Assembly (NCBI RefSeq): GCF_026914265.1
Contig: NC_069135.1
Coordinates: 3,179,001-3,243,000 of the forward strand
Origin: Mya arenaria
Lineage: Eukaryota > Mollusca > Bivalvia > Myida > Myidae
DNA length: 64,000 bases
Direction: 5' to 3'
Below, piece by piece: positions 25,975-38,489 of the stretch. Under the pieces are notes generated by a model. That model did no database searches. It had not been told where the DNA came from and worked only from the letters and a program-made list of their open reading frames with translations. The translations under genes and the position numbers were made by a program. Position 1 is the stretch's first letter, and every line of letters starts with the position of its first letter.

Positions 25975-28178
25975 CCTGTATGTTTTACGTCGCAGGGCTT
26001 CCCGCTTATGCATACGAAACATTCTACTTTTCCTTTCGAAAAATAATTAAATATGGGCTAATCTACTTTTTCGTAGAAGAGAGACAGTTCCGATTTCCGC
26101 AAATACAGAATGGTGACTGGTCGTTTCTTTACCTTACTAATACAAAATATCGATGTCTTGTTTAAATTTGAGTTTAAAGAAATAGTTCACAATACTAAAA
26201 CAACATTTTTGTTTTTGTTGGTAAGAGTTGACATAATATAGAATAAACTAAACTTTACACCGGACAGTTAATAAAGTTTCAGCATTTCATATCTGTAATA
26301 TTTTTCTCTTTGCGCCTTAAAGTAAGTCAGAAATTCACTCAGAATTAATTATTGATCATGATTTTTTCCGTTTTTTTTTTCAAATGTTTAATCGTTAGTA
26401 ATCATAATTCCATAATTTTACTCAGGTGTGGCATTTGGAAAAAGACATCAGCAAATACAGTACTGCAATTATATTTTTTATTAATGGTTTTCTTTGTTTA
26501 TTACCAGCATAAATCGTATCTGTTAGTCGGCAATCTAGAGTCGAGATCCCCTATAAAAGAAATGCTTGTGTTTACTTTTCATTGGCTATCATGATTTCTT
26601 TCATTCTTATGTTTCATCCAGTCAATTCATACTTTGTGTTCGCGCGTATACGAAGTCAATGCCGATCGAGGATTTACCCCATTTACTGTATCTCCATTTT
26701 TGACGGTGAATAGAGCTGCAGTAATTAGTGTTCCTGATTGTCATTTGCCAACAAATATGTGCGAACACCAAGTTTTTAACACAGGCATCTGAATCATTGT
26801 TTGCCTGTGGTTTTTAATAAAGCATATTTTGTCGGTCTACGTGACTTGGTACAGTGGATCGCTCTGCCTTATGTGCAAGGCTGGGGTTGTCTGGAGGATG
26901 TTTAAGCTTACGTTATGAACCAGAATTTAACATTAATGTGTAAACACTTTACAGCTTACTTATCGTATTGACAGCTATTTAGTAAACAAATGGATTATTT
27001 ATGTGGAAATATTCGCCACTCGAGGAGGTATGTTTTCTATGATAAATGACAGTCGTGACATAAAGTACGATCATACACTAATATAAACAATATATCTGTT
27101 TCTTTTATGCTTATTTTCGGACTTTCATAAGGTCTTAATATTTTTTTCTAAATGCCACCTTTTTTGAAGAGAGCATTTTCTATTATAGCTGTCAATTTTC
27201 TGTTTCCTGCTTGTGGAGAAAAAAGTTATTCCATATGTTTTTATAGTTTATTATGCATTCGTGTTTGGTGCATTTAATTGATTAACATTAATAAATGATC
27301 TTTTATGAATGTATTTTTCTTCCAAATAGTAACAGTTACTGCAGGAAAGCACATTTTAATTAAACAGGACATAAAGACATGACCGAATTAATACGCCGCC
27401 ATGTATTGAATGAAAGCAAATGGTTTTAGCAAAACAATTGCGGATAATCATTGTAAAAATAACTTTTCATAGTTTTAGAGTTTCTTCATGAAACATAGGT
27501 ATTCTAAGTGACCACAATCAATGCAATCGTTTTGATTTATCGAAAAGGATGAATAAGTCTCGAAAACAATGGTTCTTATCGTGTTTACTTTCATAGAAAT
27601 GTGCACAGAAAAACACGGTATATCTACCTTATGAGATGAGAGTTGACCGCTGCAAATATTTGAGGAGCCACCAGTCATTTAATATTTGTGCGATTTTAGC
27701 TAAAACATACATGGATACACTCTTGTTATCAGTAATTAATATTTTTCATAAATGCATTATCCAGTGAGTTGTTAAAGTTTTATCACTTAAAAGGTATGTT
27801 TGTATACATGTGTATGTTTTGATTTTAAATATGAGTATCACTTTAACCATCAAGCAAATTCAGAACGCTTTGTTGGTCCATATGAATAAAAAATGAAACA
27901 AGGTCATCCAAGTAAAAGTTATGTACTATCAATACGGAAAAGGGAAACGCACAAGGTTTCAAAATAAACCCCGTTTAATGGCACTGGGTAAACGCGAAAG
28001 ACATACAACACAAAAAGCAAAAACATCACAAACAAAAACATGGAACAACAGCACAAAACTCCATAAATAACACAGTGCATATATTCTATATAAAGAAGTA
28101 GATGTGTTTATCAAGAATTGTTTGGTACCGCTTTGGAACGGTCTGTAAAATATTACCAAAATATTGATTTTTACTTAC

Positions 28179-28221
28179 ATGTGCACCCGCTTTTCAAATT
28201 TAGTCGTAACCTTAAAAACAT
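28179..28221 (-). CDS. Duplicated start exon, copy B, of the short TIR gene
   Basis: ATG plus 14 codons (MFLRLRLNLKSGCT) ending in the same phase at ACAT|GTAAGT as the copy next to the TIR exon. The TATA box TATAAAG is at 28274-28280, 59 bp upstream, with GACGTCA (CRE-like) just before it. It could splice to the acceptor at 25263 and give an alternative N-terminus. Confidence 0.55.
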
Positions 28222-28273
28222 CTTGCTCAAATGTTCAGCGGTAGAGAAATAGAACAGTATACGAATTATACAA

Positions 28274-28280
28274 CTTTATA
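28274..28280 (-). promoter_or_regulatory. TATA box of start exon copy B
   Basis: TATAAAG, 59 bp upstream of the ATG at 28221, with GACGTCA a few bases further upstream. The surrounding ~150 bp is conserved with copies A and C. Confidence 0.6.
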
Positions 28281-30065
28281 CCTATATGTTTGACGTCGCT
28301 GGGCTTCCCGCTTATGCATACGAAACATTCTACTTTTCCTTTGGAAAAATATATATCGGCTGATTTACTTTTTAGTAGAAGAGAGACCGTTCCGATTTCC
28401 GAAAATACAGAATGGTGGCTGGTCGTTTCTTTACCTTACTAATACAAAACATCGATGTTTTGTTTGAACTTGAGTTTAAAGAAATATTTCACAATACTAA
28501 AACAACATATTTGTTTTTGTTGGTAAGAGTTGACATAATATAGAATAAACTAGCATTTCATATATGTAATATATTTTCTCTATGCCCCTTAAGGTAAGTC
28601 AGAGTTTAACTAAGAAAATATTTATTAATCATGTTTTTTTCCAGATTTTTTTTTTATTGTTTAAACCTAAGTTATACTGAAACTGTCAGATACCTGTCTG
28701 ATTCGCTTGAAGACAGGGCGTTTTCCCGGTAAAGAGTGAAAAACAGCTTAGGTTGTTAACACATTTTGAGGCGTGGATCGGGTTGAAAAATCATCTGTTA
28801 ATTGATGTATAAATTTTTAGGGAAGTTCGTATCAAGTTTTACAACAACAAACAGTTCAAAAAATATTTGAACGATGATGTACGTGTAATTTCAAAATATT
28901 TTTGAAACATTTTCTGATTTAAAAGTGATGTGTTTTGTTTTAATCAAGATTTTTTTAAACATCGTATTACTGTTCGAGAGTTTGTTTTCGCCTGTCTGTT
29001 ATTTGTTTTTAATGATAGCAAATGTTCGAACATTTAGCTTCAAAGTTCAAGAAAATGTTTAAAAACAGGATTACCATTTTTCTAATTAGCGTTAACTTGT
29101 TTATTTCCAAATATCTTTATTTAAACTTATGAGACCTTTTTTAAATTTCAAATTATTTTTGGAACACTTTCTTATTTAAAGTGTTTTGTTTTGATCAAGG
29201 GGAAGTTACTACAATATATTTTAAATGTAGTTCTTAAAGTTGATAATTTCACTCCTTAGTTTGAAATGAACATATCTTATTGGTATTTTCACTGTTGTTA
29301 TTTCACTGATAAAATTCCATATTTCATCAATAAGCATGAAAGAAAAAAATAAGCATATACGTTTCTTTTTTAAATATGCTCTTTATAATATTTAAAGGTT
29401 CATTCTTATTGCAAAAATATGATACACCACAATTGATACACTTGTTTTAATGTACCGAAAAAGATGAATAAGTCTCGAAAACAATGGTTCTTACCGTGTT
29501 TCCTCTCAATGAAATGTGCAGAAAAATACCATACCTTATGAGATGGTAGTTGATCGCTGTAAATATTTGTGGACCCACCAGTCATTTAATATTTGTGTGT
29601 TTTCAGCTAATAAATACAGAGTTACATTCTTGTTATCAGTAATTAATATTTTTCATTAATGCATTATCCAGTGAGTAGTTAAAGTTTTATCACTCAAAAT
29701 TTATGTTCGCATACATTTGTATGGTTTGATTTTAAATACGAGTATTACTTTATCAAATCAAGCAAATTCAGAACGATTTGTTGGTCCTTATGAATATTTT
29801 TTTTTAACGAGGTCATCCCAGTAAAAGTTATGTACTATCAGTACGGAAAAGGGAACGAACGCGATTTCAAGATAACCCCGTTTAATGGCACAGGGTAAAC
29901 GCCAAAGACATACAACACAAAAGCATAACAAATCACAAACAAGAAACATAGAACAACAACACAATGCATATATACTATATAAATAGTAGGTGTGTTTATT
30001 AAGGATTGTTGGGTACCGCATTGGAGCGGTCAGTAAAAATGACCAAAATAACAATTTTTACTTAC

Positions 30066-30108
30066 ATGTGAACCCGCTTTTCAAACTTAGTCGTAACCTT
30101 AAAAACAT
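30066..30108 (-). CDS. Duplicated start exon, copy C, of the short TIR gene
   Basis: ATG plus 14 codons (MFLRLRLSLKSGFT), donor ACAT|GTAAGT, same phase as copies A and B. Open and intact. Splicing to 25263 would skip the nearer start exons. Confidence 0.55.
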
Positions 30109-30160
30109 CTTGCTCAAATCTTCAGCGGTAGAGGAATAGAATAGTGTATAAATTGTACAA

Positions 30161-30167
30161 CTTTATA
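30161..30167 (-). promoter_or_regulatory. TATA box of start exon copy C
   Basis: TATAAAG, 59 bp upstream of the ATG at 30108, again with GACGTCA upstream. Confidence 0.6.
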
Positions 30168-33154
30168 CCTATATGTTTGACGTCGCTGGGCTTCCCGCTT
30201 ATGCATACGAAACATTCTACTTTTCCTTTGGAAAAATAGAATATCGGCTGATCTACTTTTTCGTACAAGAGAGACAGTTCCAATTTCCGCAAATACAGGA
30301 TGGTGACTGGTCTTTCGTTTACCTAACTTATACAAAATATCGATTTTTTGTTAATATTCAAGTTTTAAGAAATATTTCACAATACCTATATGTTTGTTTG
30401 TTTTTGTTGGTAAGAGTTGACATAATCTAGAATAAACTTAACCCTACACCGGGAAGTTAATGAAGTTTTAGCATTTCATACCTGTAATATTTCTTATCCT
30501 TGCCACTAAAGGTAAGTCAGAGATTCACACAGAAAATATTTATTATTCATGATTTTTCCCGGATTTTTTAAATGTTAAATTGTAAGTTTTAACTTAATTG
30601 AAACTGTCAGAGACCTTTCTGATTCGCTTGAAGACAGGTCGTTTTCCCGGTAAAGAGTGAAAACCATGATAGGTTGTTGACAAAATTTGAGGCATGGATC
30701 AGGTTAAAAAACATCTGTTAATTGATGTATGAATTTTCTGGGAGGTTCGTATCAAATTTTACAACAACAAGGAGTTCAAAAGGACATATGAACGATGATA
30801 TAACATTGTTTTTATGTTCGAGCGTTTGTTTTCGTCTGTCTGTTATTTGTTTTTTAATAAAATCAAATGTTGCTGAACCGCTAATTTTCTTGTATTTTAG
30901 TGTCAACGTTATCGCAATAACTTGCTTTTGCTTGGAAATTCACTCTTTCGCTTTTCTTTGGGGGAATTGTTCTTGTTTTGGGGGAAAACTCGCTTCGCTT
31001 GTAGAGGTTGGGGGCAGTTCAGTTAACAGTCCGTCTTAAGCCTATATACAATATCCAGCAAAGAGCACAGTTAATAGTTTATTACGAAGATGTTATTTCG
31101 TTAAGGAATCAATGTTAAGTGAATATATTGTTTGCAACACGGAGATCTTCGAGAGCTGCGCGCTGATACCAATCAACAGCCAATCACCATCGATTCCCTG
31201 ATCGGTCACGGGTCATGTGACCAATAGATCGATTACTATTGCACTGTGGGGTCCCTTGACCCGCGTGGATGTCACGCCTCTTGTTTAGGTAAAATGCCCC
31301 TAAGGCAGCCATAAAGCTGCTAAAATCCGACTTAAAGGTATTCTATTGATAAAAGTATTTGTAGACATTAAATTACCCAAGAAGTCAAATTGAGTGATAA
31401 TGCATGTCATTAAATGACAGCATGAAACGTAATTTATCTTTAAACTTAAATTGCTATCAAACCGCCTATCTACTTTATTTAAAACAAAGAAGCCATACTT
31501 TAAAAAGTACAACTTAAGCAAAATGTTAATCATATAAAAATAAACAATATTAATTTAATTAAAAGAGCTACAAAAAAGACTATTTTATTTATCTAAAGTA
31601 ATTTATACAGAATATAACTCTATAAGAATTAATTTAATAATCTTAAAAGGCGACCATGAATTATAGCATGGTAGCAATGTTCGAACGTTCAGCTTCATAG
31701 TTCAAGAAAATGTTTGAAAAACAGGATTACCATTTTTCTAACTAACATTAGGTTGTTTGTTTCCAAATATCTTTACTTAAATTTATGACACCTTTTTTAA
31801 GTTTCAAATTATTTTTTTGCAATATTTTCTGATTTAAAAGTGACGTGTTTTTCTGTTTTGATCAAGGGGAAGTAACTACAATGGAATTTAAATGTAAGTT
31901 TTATAGTTGATAATTTCACTCCTTTTGAACTGAACATATCTTATTGATAATTTCACTGTTGTTGTTTTTTTTTGGATAAAACTCCATATTTCATCAATAA
32001 GCATGTAATAAAAAATAAGTATATACGTTCCTTTCTTAAAAATGCTCTTTTTAGTATTAAAGGTTCACTGTTATTACAAAAATATGATATATGTATACCA
32101 GAATCAATACAATTGTTTTAATTTACCGAAAAGGATGAATAAGTATCGAAAACAATGGTTCTTACCGTGTTTACTTTCAATGAAATGTGCAGACAACACG
32201 GTATTTCTACCTTATGAGATGATAGTTGGTCGCTGTAAATATTGACCCACCAGTCATTTAATATTTGTGCGTTTTCAGCTATTAAATACTTGGTTATCAG
32301 TTATTAATATTTTTCATGAATGCATTTTCCAGTAAGTAGTTTATTTATGTTCTTATACATGTGTATGTTTTGATTTTAAATACGAGTATTACTTTAACCA
32401 TCAAGCAAATTCAGAAAGCTTTGTTGGTATATATGAATAAAAAATAACGAGGTCATCCCAGTAAAAGTTCTGTACTATCAGTACGGAAAAGGGAAACGAA
32501 CGAGATTTCAAGATAACCCCGTTTAATACCCGGCACATATCGTATTTTGTCCCCATGACACGGCTCCTGTTGCTTCGACCCCGAGAATAGGCGACACTGT
32601 GTACGAATTATATGCGAGAATAATGAGTGCTTCTACGCCGTTCCCATAAATATGTGAAGAATGACGGAATAAGTTCAACCTCTTATCGACATTCCCATCC
32701 TGTGTGACATTGTAATAATGATACATTGCTAAGTTTATATTGAACCACGCTTTATAATATTAAAAGGCTTTGACTACGTTCGAACCCTGCATTTCTGCGA
32801 CGCATTTATGTCTTTCAGTTCGACCAATTGAAAACTAGTGTAAAAATAAACAAATTATTTCCATTGAGTTTATTTTCTTTATTTTTCACAACACAGATTC
32901 AAAGTGATTAAACCAACATATTTTTTGTAATATTTTATTAAACTTTAATAATTGAGAAAAAAATAATCACTCAAATATATATACTAATGGTTATTGATTG
33001 TATAGACTGGCTTATAGCAGTCAGTTGTGGTTACCCGTTGAGCCGTCATCTACAAAATCTTGAGATTATTTATTGGTTATAATTAAAACCAATTTCAGAT
33101 TATAACGATACTCGGATTATCGGTGCTAAATAATTAAGACTTAAGTTTATAACA

Positions 33155-36100
33155 TTAATCTACTTCGGAATTAGAATTTGACTGACAAAGACTAAGTTTA
33201 ATTTTAGAAAATGGTCCTCGTAAAAAACCCTGTATTAAACAATCACTTTTCATCTTTGTATTTTTTATCTGATTAAATGAAAATGTTCGTTCGGATATTG
33301 AAGAACCATCAGAAAATAATTCAGAATCAGAAATAAAATCATCGACATGTATGTTTGATGTAAATCTTGATCTTGCATTTGTTGTGTTTTCATCGTCTAG
33401 ATAGTTGTTTTCCGAATCCTTTCGACGATATTTATAGCTGTTAGAGACATCGTTTTCCGATTCCTTTCCACGATCAATATGGCTGTTAGAGACATCGTTT
33501 TCTTTATTAGGCGTCGTTGGTCTATTAGATACCTCACCATCTATAATGTTGAATTTCTCGTCCCAATTTGTCTTTCTATTACCATTTGTTTTCATCGATG
33601 AATTTTCTTGATATTTACCTTTCAAGCCACTGAAAAATATCATATGATACTAAAATATAATTCTTAACGATTAAGATAGAGATTGTTTTCATAATACTAC
33701 AGTATGTCTGGTTTAAACTAGGTATAACTGGTTAACTGATTTGTTTGCATTCTTTATCGCGTGATATTCCGTGTACAGTATCCTCATGAAACTTATCTCG
33801 ATAAAGCCAGTTTATTCACAGCGATAACATGCGTTCATGCTGATTTAAAACTTTAGGTTTATTTAACATATCGGAAATTATAAGATCATGTGACATATGC
33901 TACATGATTAATATACACACCTTTTCCGTTCGCCAATGGTGGTGCTAGATACACTGTTATTGCTGCCTATCTGCACTATAGAACTGCCAACAATATTGAC
34001 AGTTTTACCGCCATGAGGGTGGTTCACAAAGAATTTAGCAAAACCCTCGTCATCGCTGTCAGACTCGCCCTCGTCATCGCTGTCAGACTCGCCCACGTCA
34101 CCGCTGTCAGACTCACAGGTAGATGACTCTGATGTTTGGTCCTCTGTAAGGTACTCGTCATCTTTAGTTGCAGCAAATTTGTCCTCGCTATCTAAAACAA
34201 GAATTAAGAACATTAAGAACGAAACGCAAACAAATTTAATTCGGTATAATTTAAGTTACCAGCCGAAAAGAAAAGACAATTGTCCATCAAGGTCATACGC
34301 CGTCAAAGCTTATTTTGCTTAACACTAGTTACTGAACATGATTAAAATTATTCCTTTTATAGGTAAGCTGTAAGCTAAATTTACGTCGAAATGATCATTG
34401 GTGACCAAGAACATGTAACATAAGCTTTGTTAATGAATTAAGTGTCGAACGTATGTACAGCTTTTAAAATTTATATATACACGTGATTAAGAACCGTTTA
34501 CCATTCTATAACTATAATTGGCAAAGCTCGAAGTCCAATACGCTAACCACGTCAGCGTTACTGATAAGTGAATATTTAAGTTCCCAGGAAAACAACACTT
34601 TCAGTAACAGCTTTTTCTTAGAAACACTTACTGTATTTATGGAGAGTGTCAATTGCTGCTGTATGATTCGACCGTGAAGAGTGCTCTGTGTCTATTTCAA
34701 CATCATCTGTTGAAAGCTCTGGGTTTATGATTAATTTTCCTGTGACCTTTGACACAACCGTCAGCTCGGAGTTCAAAGGTGTATTATGAGTGTCTTCATG
34801 TAGAAATGAGTGTTGGCGGCTGGATTGGGGATTGCTAGTGACACCGTCATGACTAGTTACACTGTATTGAGGCTGGTGTTGGCGACTAGAATGGATTTCA
34901 TTTGTATCACCGTCATGTCTGGATACACTGTTTTGAGGCTGGTGCTGACGGCTTGCATGGGGAATGCTTGTTTCACATTCATGGCTGGTTAAACTGTAGT
35001 GAGGCTGGTGATGATGGGGAGGTAGATTGTGGTAGAAATTAGCTCCGTTTCGATGATATCCATGATGGTGTGAATAGTCTGTTGGGTACGCACGATTACC
35101 GTATGCACCTAGATGCTGACCATTTGTCGCACTTTGCATCGTATTTAACGTCGGTTCTGCAAAAGCCTGTTGGTTAACTCTACCGTTTGCGGCCGGTGTT
35201 AGGTTTTGTTCATGTAGAACATACTGAGTATCTCTTCTAGCATAATCATAACTATTGACATTATTATTTGGCGTGGTTCTGGTCAAATTCGGTACCATGT
35301 GAAATGTGTTAGATGGCATTGCCTCATAATAATGCCCATGTTGATGTCCACCTGTACTTGTCTGGTTAACCGAAAAAGGTGAATGGGAAACATTGCCGTT
35401 ATTATGATTTAGAGGTATATTGTGTCTATACAAATGATCGTCATTCTCATGCAAGAGCATCCTCGATTGTCTTATCATTTCTTCATCCTGCTTTGTTTTA
35501 AAGGTGTCTTGTGTATCTAATTGAACATGATGATTTCCTTGGTATGGTGGGAATTGACGAGTTGGTGGTGCCGGCACTGAAGTAAACGGCACAGTTTGTA
35601 CATGTTCAGTTGTACCATTAAAGTTACGAGTGTGACTTGATGCTGGAATTGTAGATGTTTGTTGTTCACGATAAATGTGCTGGAATTCCCGATTAGTGTT
35701 AACTTCAGTTTCATGGCGTTTTCTAAGCTTCTTTGCACTTTTCATAAGTTGTATTATTTTATCACGTGTAAACGAAGACGTTATGTCAAACCAGTCAACT
35801 GCATTAATAGAGAATAGCCCCGGTGGTGTTGAATAAGTTCGTAAATGCTTTGGCTTTGTATGAACTGGTTGAAGTAAACACCTTGAAGGTGTATCTAAGG
35901 CAAATGCGGAAGCAATTTCACTCTGGTTACATGGATCAAGACGAAGTCGTCCAATAGCCTCTTCACAAAAGAAATTAATATCAGGCGTATTTGTATTATC
36001 AGTCAAAAACACGAATATTACACAACATTTTGAAATAATATCTTCCACATTTCGAACTTTAGATTGAATAAATTTTTGACTTTCAAATAATTCTATCCTT

Positions 36101-36896
36101 ATATGTTCATGTTCCGTTCTCATAACATCTTCAATAAACCTCTTAAACTGCAATACATGTTCATAATCTCTTTGATTAAATACTATAACACCGTCAATGC
36201 TTTTCCATTGCTTAGGTTTTTTACTTTGTAAAACATTTTTAACAGTAGATTTTATCCACTGACGTAACGTGTCTTTGTCAACACCGCTGTTTCGGTCACT
36301 AGGTGTATTGTCTTTCGCAGAAGATAACCCCTGATTTTGATTGCAAGTCTCTTCCGCTGATCGCGTTTCAGCCCTGTGGCTCTTGAATGTCTTCGCGTTA
36401 CCGTGTGTTGTACTGTGTGTAGATGCTAACTGATCAGCCGACATAGCCGACATTCTATCGTCCTCGATAGGAACAAATGAAGATGGCACACCTCGGGTAA
36501 CATCTCCAGCTTCCTTGCTGGATTCTTTACATACACCAGCCTCATTTTCTGATTCCGATTCCGAACTCCCACTTGAGTCATCCTCGCTTAGATCGTTGAT
36601 ATGTACATTCTTAGTGTCATCTGTAATTTAAAACGTTAATTAAAGTCCAAATCGATGCACTCAATATCAAACTATTGTTCAGTATCCATTTATCAGTACA
36701 TCTGTAGACAATTTACTGTCAATTTAATCCCAACTGTTAGCTAGGTTGAACATTTTGTACAGTTGCCAACTCTATAATGATAAGTGGCTGACATGTTTCT
36801 ATTTAAAGAATGTGCTTACAATTCCTATTCATTTACTGCGTCTCAACTTTCAGTTAACTTACCCTCGTCAGGTAGTGGATTTGCCTTAACACCCAT
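33155..36896 (-). CDS. TRIF/TICAM1-like adaptor with TIR and RHIM domains
   Basis: Exons in coding order: 36916-36863 (ATG at 36896 in the context ACCATGG), 36620-34632, 34191-33921 and 33629-33155 (stop TAA). Phases agree and give 922 codons. Layout: acidic N-terminus; TIR at about 152-310 (GVIVFNQRDYEHVLQFK, IRIELFESQKF, VIFVFLTDNTNTP, LLQPVHTKPKHL..STPPGLFSINAVDWFD); a long H/Q/N/S-rich linker (about 320-670); a DSDDEGESDSDDEG acidic stretch; then TVNIVGSSIVQIGSNNSV (738-755), a RHIM with core VQIG and the NN two residues later, as in RIPK3 and TRIF. A 160-residue hydrophilic tail follows. TIR then RHIM is the order in vertebrate TRIF, which relays Toll-like receptor signals to NF-kB, IRF and necroptotic kinases. 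Function here is inferred from domains. The short paralogue lies 7 kb downstream on the same strand. Confidence 0.87.
33921..34191 (-). CDS. Acidic/RHIM exon of the TIR-RHIM gene
   Basis: Codes for residues 675-765. An acidic stretch with tandem (E/G)ESDSDDEG units precedes FAKFFVNHPHGGKTVNIV and the RHIM core VQIGSNN. The acceptor GTTTTAG|ATAGC and donor AAAAG|GTGTGT keep phase on both sides. An amyloid-forming RHIM next to a charged stretch is a plausible autonomous module. Confidence 0.85.
34632..36620 (-). CDS. TIR-and-linker exon of the TIR-RHIM gene
   Basis: A single 1989-nt exon, residues 12-675, with acceptor TTACAG|ATGAC and donor AAATACA|GTAAGT. It holds the whole TIR domain and the low-complexity linker with repeated SRQHQPQ(N/Y)SV-(S/T)-HDG units (about residues 555-620), a small internal tandem duplication. 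Confidence 0.88.
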
Positions 36897-36918
36897 GGTA
36901 ATATCTTCCTCAGAGTCT

Positions 36919-36919
36919 A

Positions 36920-36988
<69 letters not shown>
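36919..36988. repeat. (TTA)n microsatellite at a splice acceptor
   Basis: About 23 ATA/TTA triplets directly abutting the acceptor of the first coding exon of the TIR-RHIM gene. On the gene strand the run ...TTATTATTATTTAG supplies the polypyrimidine tract. Confidence 0.9.
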
Positions 36989-36990
<2 letters not shown>

Positions 36991-37276
36991 TCGAACTACT
37001 TAGTATTTTTGTCGAGACATGTTTATTATATTTATAACGGATGAGCAAAATAACAATTGTACTGTATAATATGTGGTCAAAGCTTAATATAATAAATACA
37101 TACATAATGTTAAGACATAGAAACTGTATGTACAATAATGAATATAGTCTTATTTTTTAAAAAAAATAATATATGGATATATTTTATTTATTCACCAATA
37201 TATGAATTAAGGCTTAACATATACCGTGAAAAATATTTATCTTTAATACATAATTTCAAATAAGTTACAAAAATAC

Positions 37277-37358
37277 CTTGAAATGGGTAGAATAGACGTT
37301 TAACCTTCACAATTTTGTAGAATTTAGTTATGTATCCAACCAATTTGCATGGAGAAAA
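37277..37358 (-). other. Candidate 5' non-coding exon of the TIR-RHIM gene
   Basis: A donor TTTCAAG|GTATTT ends at 37277, and a TATA box lies about 110 bp upstream at 37384-37390. This would place transcription start near 37355 and give a short first exon joined to the acceptor at 36916. Start position is inferred; no ATG in frame was seen in it. Confidence 0.35.
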
Positions 37359-37383
37359 AGTCCGAATAGCGGGTTGCGATCGC

Positions 37384-37390
37384 TTTTATA
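37384..37390 (-). promoter_or_regulatory. Candidate TATA box of the TIR-RHIM gene
   Basis: TATAAAA within CTATAAAAGCG on the minus strand, upstream of the candidate first exon. Confidence 0.4.
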
Positions 37391-38489
37391 GAAAGTAACT
37401 TGGATTTTCCTATGTTACTATAAATACATGTTTGGTTACCGGCCATATTCATTACTACTTAGAATGGGAAACAGTGCTTATCTCGTTAACTGCGTCTAGC
37501 GATACACCTAAATGAGATCAATAATCGTCGCTTAGTCGTATATTATTTTAGGATTTTTAATTACCGTATTCATTTACTCTCGTCATAGCGAGGATATTTA
37601 TTTCCTTTTTCCAATTTATTACTTTATACACGTTTCTTCAATCCTACGCATTTATAAATATCAATATTTACAGGAAAACACGTCATTTTTCCGAGCAGTA
37701 AAAATAGAAGTGGTGATTCCAATATTCGCAAGTTCTATTCCGCGGGTTTACACAAATTCTCACTCAAATTAAAATGAATATATTTACTTTTGTACGTAGC
37801 ACAGTGCATCGGTATATTCATAAAGCCGACACGTTTATCAGTTGACGAACAAGATTTATAACTTAAGCTGTACTCTAAGCACCATTCGGAACACCTCGGC
37901 CATTTTCAATCGAAAACGACCTAGGATGTATGCCGGTACATCAGTACTGGTAGTAAGGTTGCTATTTTCCCCAGATCAGTAGAAGTAGTTCATTAAAATT
38001 TTAATAATAGTATTAATTAATTATAGAGTTTTAACGTGTGGTTTTTAATAAGTTTAAAATAATTGCCGGTGACATGTCTTATTGCATAAATAATGAAGAT
38101 TCACAAGAGAGAAGTCATTTATTTTAACTGCTAAATTAAAAAAAAAAAAAAACACCATCTACTTAAAGCGTAGTTAAATGTTATGATTTCTGACAATGTA
38201 AACCGTCTGTATACTTCCGTGATTGTTTTCGATGGAAAATGGCATTTGCAGCATATGCAGAATGTTTCAGTCAGTGGTTTTGTGCTATGGTTTAAATGGC
38301 CGACTTGGTTCTCCAGGCTACTTTTATCTGTTATATATCTGCTAACAGCTAAACCTTCGAAACGGCCATTACACCAAGCATAAATTGCAGGGGAGCAATA
38401 TGATTTGGGTCGGTTTTGGAACAATCTTTCTACTTAGGTTAAACGCTTTATCTCAATTTGTTTATTTCGATACTTGTCAAACATAAAAC

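Larger units (their letters stand above)
25680..32530. repeat. Tandem segmental duplication of ~2-kb promoter/start-exon units
   Basis: Collinear blocks recur: 'gtttaatggcac(a/t)gggtaaacg' at about 25685, 27970 and 29880 with a truncated copy at about 32520; 'actatcagtacggaaaaggga' at about 27925, 29838 and 32476; 'ggatgaataagtctcgaaaacaatgg' at about 27548, 29463 and 32130; and 'ttcaagaaaatgttt' at about 29048 and 31700. The period is about 1.9 kb between units 2 and 3; the third-to-fourth spacing is larger because about 0.8 kb of unrelated sequence (about 30865-31670) intervenes. Units 1-3 carry the TATA box, start exon and donor; unit 4 is cut off before them. Confidence 0.85.

Noticed and set aside
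27959-28159. Minus-strand frame ending CLSRLPSAIKRG, also at 29788-30054
   Set aside because: It is the recurrent 'gtttaccc.gtgccattaaacgggg' repeat within the duplicated units, without coding support.
30114-30335. Minus-strand frame MFRMHKREAQRRQTYR conserved in three copies
   Set aside because: First taken as a coding exon with donor AG|GTATAAAG. That 'donor' is better read as a TATA box 59 bp before each start exon; the frame is promoter sequence conserved by duplication.
32523-32726. Minus-strand frame MYHYYNVTQDGNVDKRLNLFRHSS..
   Set aside because: Begins where a duplicated unit is truncated; no recognised motif or splice partners.
37870-37920. Minus-strand ATG GCC GAG GTG TTC as first exon of the TIR-RHIM gene
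   Set aside because: No donor in the required phase; the ACCATGG at 36894-36896 with an upstream non-coding exon fits better.
38131-38424. Cysteine-containing minus-strand frame thought to be a paralogue of 40302-40618
   Set aside because: Apart from a short QNRP/NNRP match the sequences do not align, and no acceptor was found.
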